A stretch of DNA of 64,000 nt, taken from the NCBI RefSeq assembly GCF_907164915.1, contig NC_061867.1, positions 45,294,242 through 45,358,241 on the forward strand. Reading direction: 5' to 3'. The notes beneath the pieces were generated by a model that searched no databases, was not told the origin of the DNA, and saw only the letters and a list, made by a program, of their open reading frames with translations. The stretch comes from Impatiens glandulifera. Lineage: Eukaryota; Streptophyta; Magnoliopsida; Ericales; Balsaminaceae. A program made the translations under genes and the position numbers. Below are positions 58,557 to 64,000 of this stretch, in pieces. Every line of letters starts with the position of its first letter. The first letter of the stretch is position 1.

Positions 58557-59874
58557 TCATATCCTGTTTTTATAGTCCATGATAAGAGTTTCTCTCAGAG
58601 TTTTCATTTCAAAAACATCGTTTTTCACCGCTAGTTCTTCGAGTTTCTTCTCAATCATTTGCGCCTCTTTGATATTGCATTCCCTTCGCAATTTCATTTC
58701 AGATTTGAGCTCTATCGTCATTCCTAGATAAATTTAAGAAATGTAAACTAATATTTCAATTTATAAAAACTAATATTACCATGTAAAGTAAATAAGAAGA
58801 ACTCTTACTTGCTTTCAATAGATCGATCTCCATTTTCTCATCCATCAGTTTGCGCAAAACCTGGTTCTCTATATGCAACTCATCCCTTCTATGATTTTCT
58901 TCCCAAACCTTAGCTTCTATGTCAATCTAAACAACATATGATAAAGATTATACATAATTATTAAAAAGGCCACTTAGGAAAATTTAAATAGTGATTTAGT
59001 GAGGATTTTATTTTTATTTTTATTTTTATGCTTAAACGATGCATTTTTTTTTTAACACGGAAATAAATTATTTGAGATTTGTGTTAATTTGAACATTAAA
59101 AGTGTTTGCCCAAATCCTTGGCCAGCCTGTATTTGACAATCTTGGTATAATAAAAATAAGTAAACCATTACACATACTTAAAGTTAATCATAATATATAA
59201 ATTCTAATTATTCATTACTTTGAGACTTTTTTCTTTCATTTTCATCTCAACAAAGTTTTTTTCCTTCCTCTCTCTGTTCTTCCTTGACGCTATCCGGTTT
59301 GATATAATCCTGCCAAAAAGAAAATTCATAAAATAATTAAGTGTTTGGGATTTAATCATATCAGTCATGCACAAAAAGAGTCTTATAAAGATATTTGTAT
59401 TAAAAAGACAGACCAGTCATAAATCTTTTGAGATATTGCTTAATATGGTTTTGCATTCTCTTTTATTCTGTCCATTTTATTTATATACAAAAATAATATT
59501 TACGATTCAATTTTTTGTAAAGAAAAAGAACAATATTTACAATACAGTCAATAGAAGCTAATGTCTAAATAAGGGAGAAATAATATAGAAAAGCACGGTT
59601 ATAAGTCGGAAAGAAGTGATATAGGCAAGATTGATATACAATGTTACCTCTTTAGTCGATTTTCAATAGTTGGATCATTGCCATTGTAGGGTGGTCGGAT
59701 TATATCAACTGTTTTCTGAAAGAAAATATTTTGATTGACATCGGATGAGGATCCAATGTGGGTAATTGGAATCTGATTCGTAAGACTCTTCTTGCTATGA
59801 GTAATGGAATGTGGAGATTTCGGAGGTTTCGAAGATGAAAAGAATGTAATACCTTTTTTATTTGCGCTCACCAT
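58557..59874 (-). CDS. bZIP transcription factor (group E-like), 4 exons, 200 codons
   Basis: Predicted minus-strand exons: 59874-59648, 59309-59219, 58926-58809, 58723-58557 (stop TGA 58559-58557). All introns are GT-AG and phases fit, giving 200 residues. Residues 74-90 read LKRIISNRIASRKNRER, the start of a basic region with N-x7-R spacing followed by RK, and would bind DNA as a dimer in the nucleus. The order NRxAS instead of the common NRxSA is known in a plant subgroup related to group E (KRIISNRVASQKS type, from memory). The zipper is weak: the first heptad positions are M, L, K. A long charged helix-prone tail follows (EIDLLKA, then KLEELAVK). The N-terminal 70 residues are Ser/Lys/Pro-rich with no domain. 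Intactness over four exons argues for a live gene. Confidence 0.75.
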
Positions 59875-61151
59875 ATCTCAACTTTTTAATTCGCAAATGA
59901 AATGCACTATTGTTCGTAACTAGATGATAAATATATATACACAAATATATACGCGTTCACGGGTACAAAGGAATATAAAATTAAAGTTTTAATTAAGATT
60001 GTATTAATAAAATTAAAATAATAATGAGAACGCAAACATGGTGAGAAATGTGTATAAAAATGAAATAGTAATACAAATTATATTAATGAAAATAAATAAT
60101 CATGAAATGGTAGACTCACCAAAAATTAATTTATACATTTATTATTAGAAAAAATAATAATTAATTCTTAATAAAAATTTATTATTTCATAAATGTTTTA
60201 TTTTTCCTTTTATAAGAAAATGTACTTTGATCAAATCAAAGTTCAATTTACAAATGAAATCCTTTTGTGATTTTAGTTCACAATGTTTTTTTTTTTAATT
60301 TCTCTAAAGGTTATAAAGTTTGAAATTTTAGGTGTTTAACTATTACTATGAAAAATTATTGTAGGATGTATAAATAATAAAAATACTTTTGTTAATTTTC
60401 AATTATAATTTAGAATGTTGCATACAGTAGAAAGTGTCAGAATTTAGTATAATGGTTAAAATATATTTGCTGTATTGTTGTTGTATTTTTATTAATCATA
60501 ATATTATTATTATTATTTAATTTTCCTTAATATTATCTTTAAGATTAATTCCCTAATATGTAATAATTATAATGGTAATAATAACTAATTAATTATTTTA
60601 TGTCCATAATCATAAAATATACTTAAGGTATAAATTACTAATATACTTATATACTGTATTATGATAATCAGAATTAATGTTTTTAAATATAAAATTACTA
60701 TTTTCTATTTCATCTAATTTAAAATTTAAAATAATACTATATATTATATTAATGTATCTTTCATCATTATTATCTGCTAGATTGCTTCCCTAATTTCTGT
60801 ATCTAATAACTATAATTATAATAATTATTGTAATCTATTAATCATAGTTACCATAGTCATAAAATATATTATAATTATTTAATGCATACTATATTAATAT
60901 AAGATAATGAAACTTTATTCTATTTATGTTATAATATTATTTTATGAATATAGATATAATTGTGATCCTATAATATAATAATGAAAAAATATTATTAGAA
61001 ATATTATTGATTAATTTAATTTTACTCAAATCATATAGAATGTATAGTAACTAAATATAAATATATGTCGGCATGTAATTACAAATGAAATTCATTTTAC
61101 TAAATATAATAATTAATTTGATAAACAATTAGGTAAAATGATATTTTTGTA

Positions 61152-61182
<31 letters not shown>

Positions 61183-62786
61183 TATTATAAAATTAATAAG
61201 TTATAAAAAATTTATCTAATTTTAAATCCGTTTCTTAATTTTAATTTTTCTATTAAGTTATAAGATTAAATATTTAATTAATTAATCTGATTTTAAAATT
61301 TTCTCTTAAGTTATAAAAATTACATATAAAATTTTCTATAGCTGTAATGAATTATAAAACATTAAAAAATAAAATGAATTAAATTATTATAAGAGTAAAG
61401 AGTGCAATTCACAATTAATTAATAATATGAATTAATTATAAAATATAAAATAATTTGAATAAATTACAGAGAAAATGAAATAAAATAAAAAGGGAAATTT
61501 TAATTCAAAATTATGATAGAAAAAATAATATAAAATAATGTGTATATAATTTTAGAAAATTTTAAAATTAAAGAATTATTTATATATATTTAATATAATA
61601 TATATAAATTTAAATGTTACAAGCTTATATAAAATAATATGTAATATAAAACTTATTGAAAAAGTTCATATAATAGTGAGAAAAAGAAAATATGATATAA
61701 TTTTAATTCAAATATATCTATATTTATACTTAAATATTTTTTTTCAAACATTTGTCATATAAATAATAATAATGTTAATTTATATATGATGCACACAACT
61801 TTTATATTTCTCTCTCCATAAAAATTCTTATTTTTCTTTTAAGATTAATTTATTTTTTATTTTTATTCAATTATTTTTCTCACTTGATAATTTAGTTATT
61901 TTTGTAATTATATATATATAAATTATAATTTTTCTCATTATTATATATATATATATATATATAATTGATGATAATTTTATAAATAATATTTTTTTGGTTA
62001 GGTTATAATTTGATTTTGATTGAATTGATAAATAAGTAGTGTGAATCTGAATAAAATGTAATATCATTAAAAACTAATTATGAAATTGATTTATTTTAAA
62101 GTTTTTGTAACATTTTTTTATTGTCTAAAATTAATTTAGATTGATTAGTTTAAAGAGATTTTTTATATTAAATACTCTAAGATAGTTTATATTTTTCTTA
62201 ACTAAAATTTAGTAGTTACTTTTCATTACTTTTTTTTATCTTTCTATATAAGATAGGGACTAAAGATCATAATTATAAATTAATACTCTATATATTTTAT
62301 AATGTGATTATTGATTTTAGATACTTTAAAATTTTTTAAAACATTTTATTTAAAAAGATTTAGAGTCTAAGCATGATACTGTTTTTGATTTGCATCATAT
62401 TGTTCTTGACTTATGATAACTTTTAAAAATATTTGGTTAATGATTTAAAATCTAAGCATCATATTGTTATTGATTATATAATACCTTTTACGACTATTTG
62501 GTTAAAAATGATTTAGTGTCTAAAGCATGATATAGTTTTTATTTAGGATAAAGTTTGATTGTTCTAACTTAAGAAAATTGAGAAATTGTTTGTTAAACTA
62601 TTTTTTTTTATTATTTCTATTCATTTTTAATTGTTTTCTCTTTATCTTCAGTCTATTTTACAAAATAGCTCTTACTAGAATAAATTATTATTGACATGTG
62701 GGTTTAAAATTACATAATTTAAAGATGTTTTTTTTACCATTTAAGGTGTTACATTAAATCATAATTTGTAAGGGAGTGAGAGAAAT
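59875..62786. other. Long AT-rich intergenic region
   Basis: About 2.9 kb of AT-rich sequence with TA tracts (61151-61178, 61942-61962). No repeat family or domain recognised. The first 100 bases include TATATATTT runs on the minus strand that could serve the bZIP promoter. Frame 61867-62067 on the minus strand is low-complexity. Confidence 0.55.
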
Positions 62787-63017
62787 ATGACCACGATTAA
62801 GAGATTTTTTTGCAATGAACTCCTTCAATTCATATCCGTGAATCTTGACTACATTACTGGTAAAATATATAATCATTCCTCTTCTTTTTCAATTGATTTA
62901 TTATTATTATCCGGTATGAAAATAAAAAATATTTATAATTTTTTTGTTTCATGTGTTTGATTATATTTCAATATGTCACTTATTTTAACGTATTTAGCGA
63001 GATTACCATTATTCTTT
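62787..63017 (+). pseudogene. NAA20: Broken start of NatB catalytic subunit gene (NAA20-like)
   Basis: From ATG at 62787 the frame reads MTTIKRFFCNELLQF then ISVNLDYIT, close to the highly conserved N-terminus of NAA20 (MTTIRRFxCNDLLRFTSVNLDHLT). A donor-like GGTAAAA follows at 62860. At 62967-63008 the plus strand reads FNMSLILTYLARLP, matching the next NAA20 block FNMSFYMTYLARWP. No AG acceptor stands before it, the linking residues are lost, and no later GNAT exons (acetyl-CoA binding) appear before the window end. The pattern of retained intron and lost acceptor suggests a decayed DNA-level duplicate, not a retrocopy. NAA20 acetylates N-termini starting Met-Asp/Glu/Asn/Gln together with NAA25. 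Confidence 0.75.
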
Positions 63018-64000
63018 TCTTCTATAATCTAAGCCGACGTTTCCAATCTTCGTTACATTAGTTAGTGAAGAACCATGCAAATATTTACACCTCCTATATA
63101 TATATATATTGCTCTAATATTATTTCATGATTCTCATATTTTTTTTTTGTGATTTGGTTTAAAATTTCTATAAAGAGTTATTTGAAGAATCTTAGTAAAT
63201 TTGACGAGTTTTAATGTTTAAAAATTAAGTTAATTATTTTTCTTAATTACAGTTTTTTTAGATATCAATGTATAAAAAAGTATTATAATCTAAGTTCACA
63301 ATATGTATATGGGAAGAAATTCAACAAATATACTAAATAATTTGTGGGACAGGATCCTTTGCTACCAAATGTTTGTGTCCCCTGTTCTCTCAAGGGGAGG
63401 AGCAATATGGTAAATAAAAGAAAATTACCATATTGACTTAATATTTATGCTTATTTATTAGGACGACCCATCCTTATTGAGTTCTTATAAATGACAAACT
63501 TCCGTGAAGACACATTTAGTCAATGCGAAAAGAATAAATACAATCTTTGTGATTATTCCAACATTATGCATCTAAAAAATATTGACAGGTAATAACTTAA
63601 ATATTTTATTTTCCTCTTAGATTAATCAAAAATTTTCATTACTATTATCACAAAAGTTAACACACAAGTCTAACTACTTGCATGTCGAGACTCCTAAAAA
63701 TCAAATTTTGAATAACAAATGCAATATTATTCCTTTATTATTTTTTAATAATTTATGCACATTATTTTAATCTTCATGCATCTAGTGAAAAACTATGCAA
63801 ATATTTACACATTTTATGGATTCACGACAAATTATTTTAAGATGTAATTGTAAAGTTGAATTGTCCAAATTAAAAGTTGAATTATCTACTAAAATGATGT
63901 CATTTTAACTTATATATTAAATTTTCCTGTATTCGTTTTAAAATTTGTTTGAAAAATGCACTTATTTGTTTTTAATATGTTAAATTATAATATATTTTGG
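63018..64000. other. AT-rich flank with a direct repeat and a stem-loop
   Basis: ATGCAAATATTTACAC with related flanks occurs at about 63075 and 63796. CAATATGGTAA (63403-63413) and TTACCATATTG (63425-63435) make a perfect 11-bp stem with an 11-base loop. A short frame from 63492 ends in a donor-like GGTAAT at about 63589, but no protein family is recognised. No other gene seen. Confidence 0.45.

Overview
The window looks like nuclear DNA from a flowering plant, probably a eudicot. It is very AT-rich, the genes are split by short GT-AG introns, and the largest gene matches the plant-type galactokinase along its whole length. Most of the rest is nested retrotransposon and DNA-transposon debris. 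Long ORFs are rare because coding is either in short exons or decayed.

Region by region. 1-5206 is one degraded copia-type LTR element on the + strand: 5' LTR tail, primer-binding-like site, AT-rich interior with an RNase H remnant, polypurine tract, truncated 3' LTR. 5207-43000 is a repeat cluster. It holds three long direct copies (6411-11690, 20467-25680, 29577-34490) and one diverged partial copy (about 40700-43030) of a noncoding repeat made of two arrays of tiny palindromes, an AT-rich spacer and, in one copy, a clear TATA box. Two of the long copies lie inside a large tandem duplication: unit I 16938-26931, unit II 26932-36708, and a partial unit III from 36709. Each unit starts with the same 150-bp LTR-like block beside a minus-strand copia protease remnant. 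Later insertions mark single copies: a 921-bp solo LTR with a TATAT duplication in unit I, a 1,021-bp hAT-like element with an 8-bp duplication in unit II, and an 879-bp CACTA-like element with a TCA duplication in unit III. Between the first copy and unit I lies a minus-strand copia element (12220-15711) that contains a 5'-truncated LINE.

43000-64000 is the gene-bearing part. A decayed ZMYM1-like hAT transposase gene (about 44366-46290) precedes an intact 13-exon galactokinase gene (46993-51937, 499 codons). Then come SINE and LINE remnants, a tandem array of tRNA-related units (56812-57440), an apparently intact four-exon bZIP gene on the minus strand (58557-59874, 200 codons), a long AT-rich intergenic stretch, and a broken start of a NatB acetyltransferase subunit gene (NAA20-like, 62787-63017).

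Galactokinase phosphorylates galactose released from cell-wall and galactolipid turnover. The bZIP gene would encode a DNA-binding regulator. Nothing links the two in function, and no operon logic applies. The most unusual signal is the pair of palindrome-bead arrays, whose stems change in a matched way between neighbouring units.
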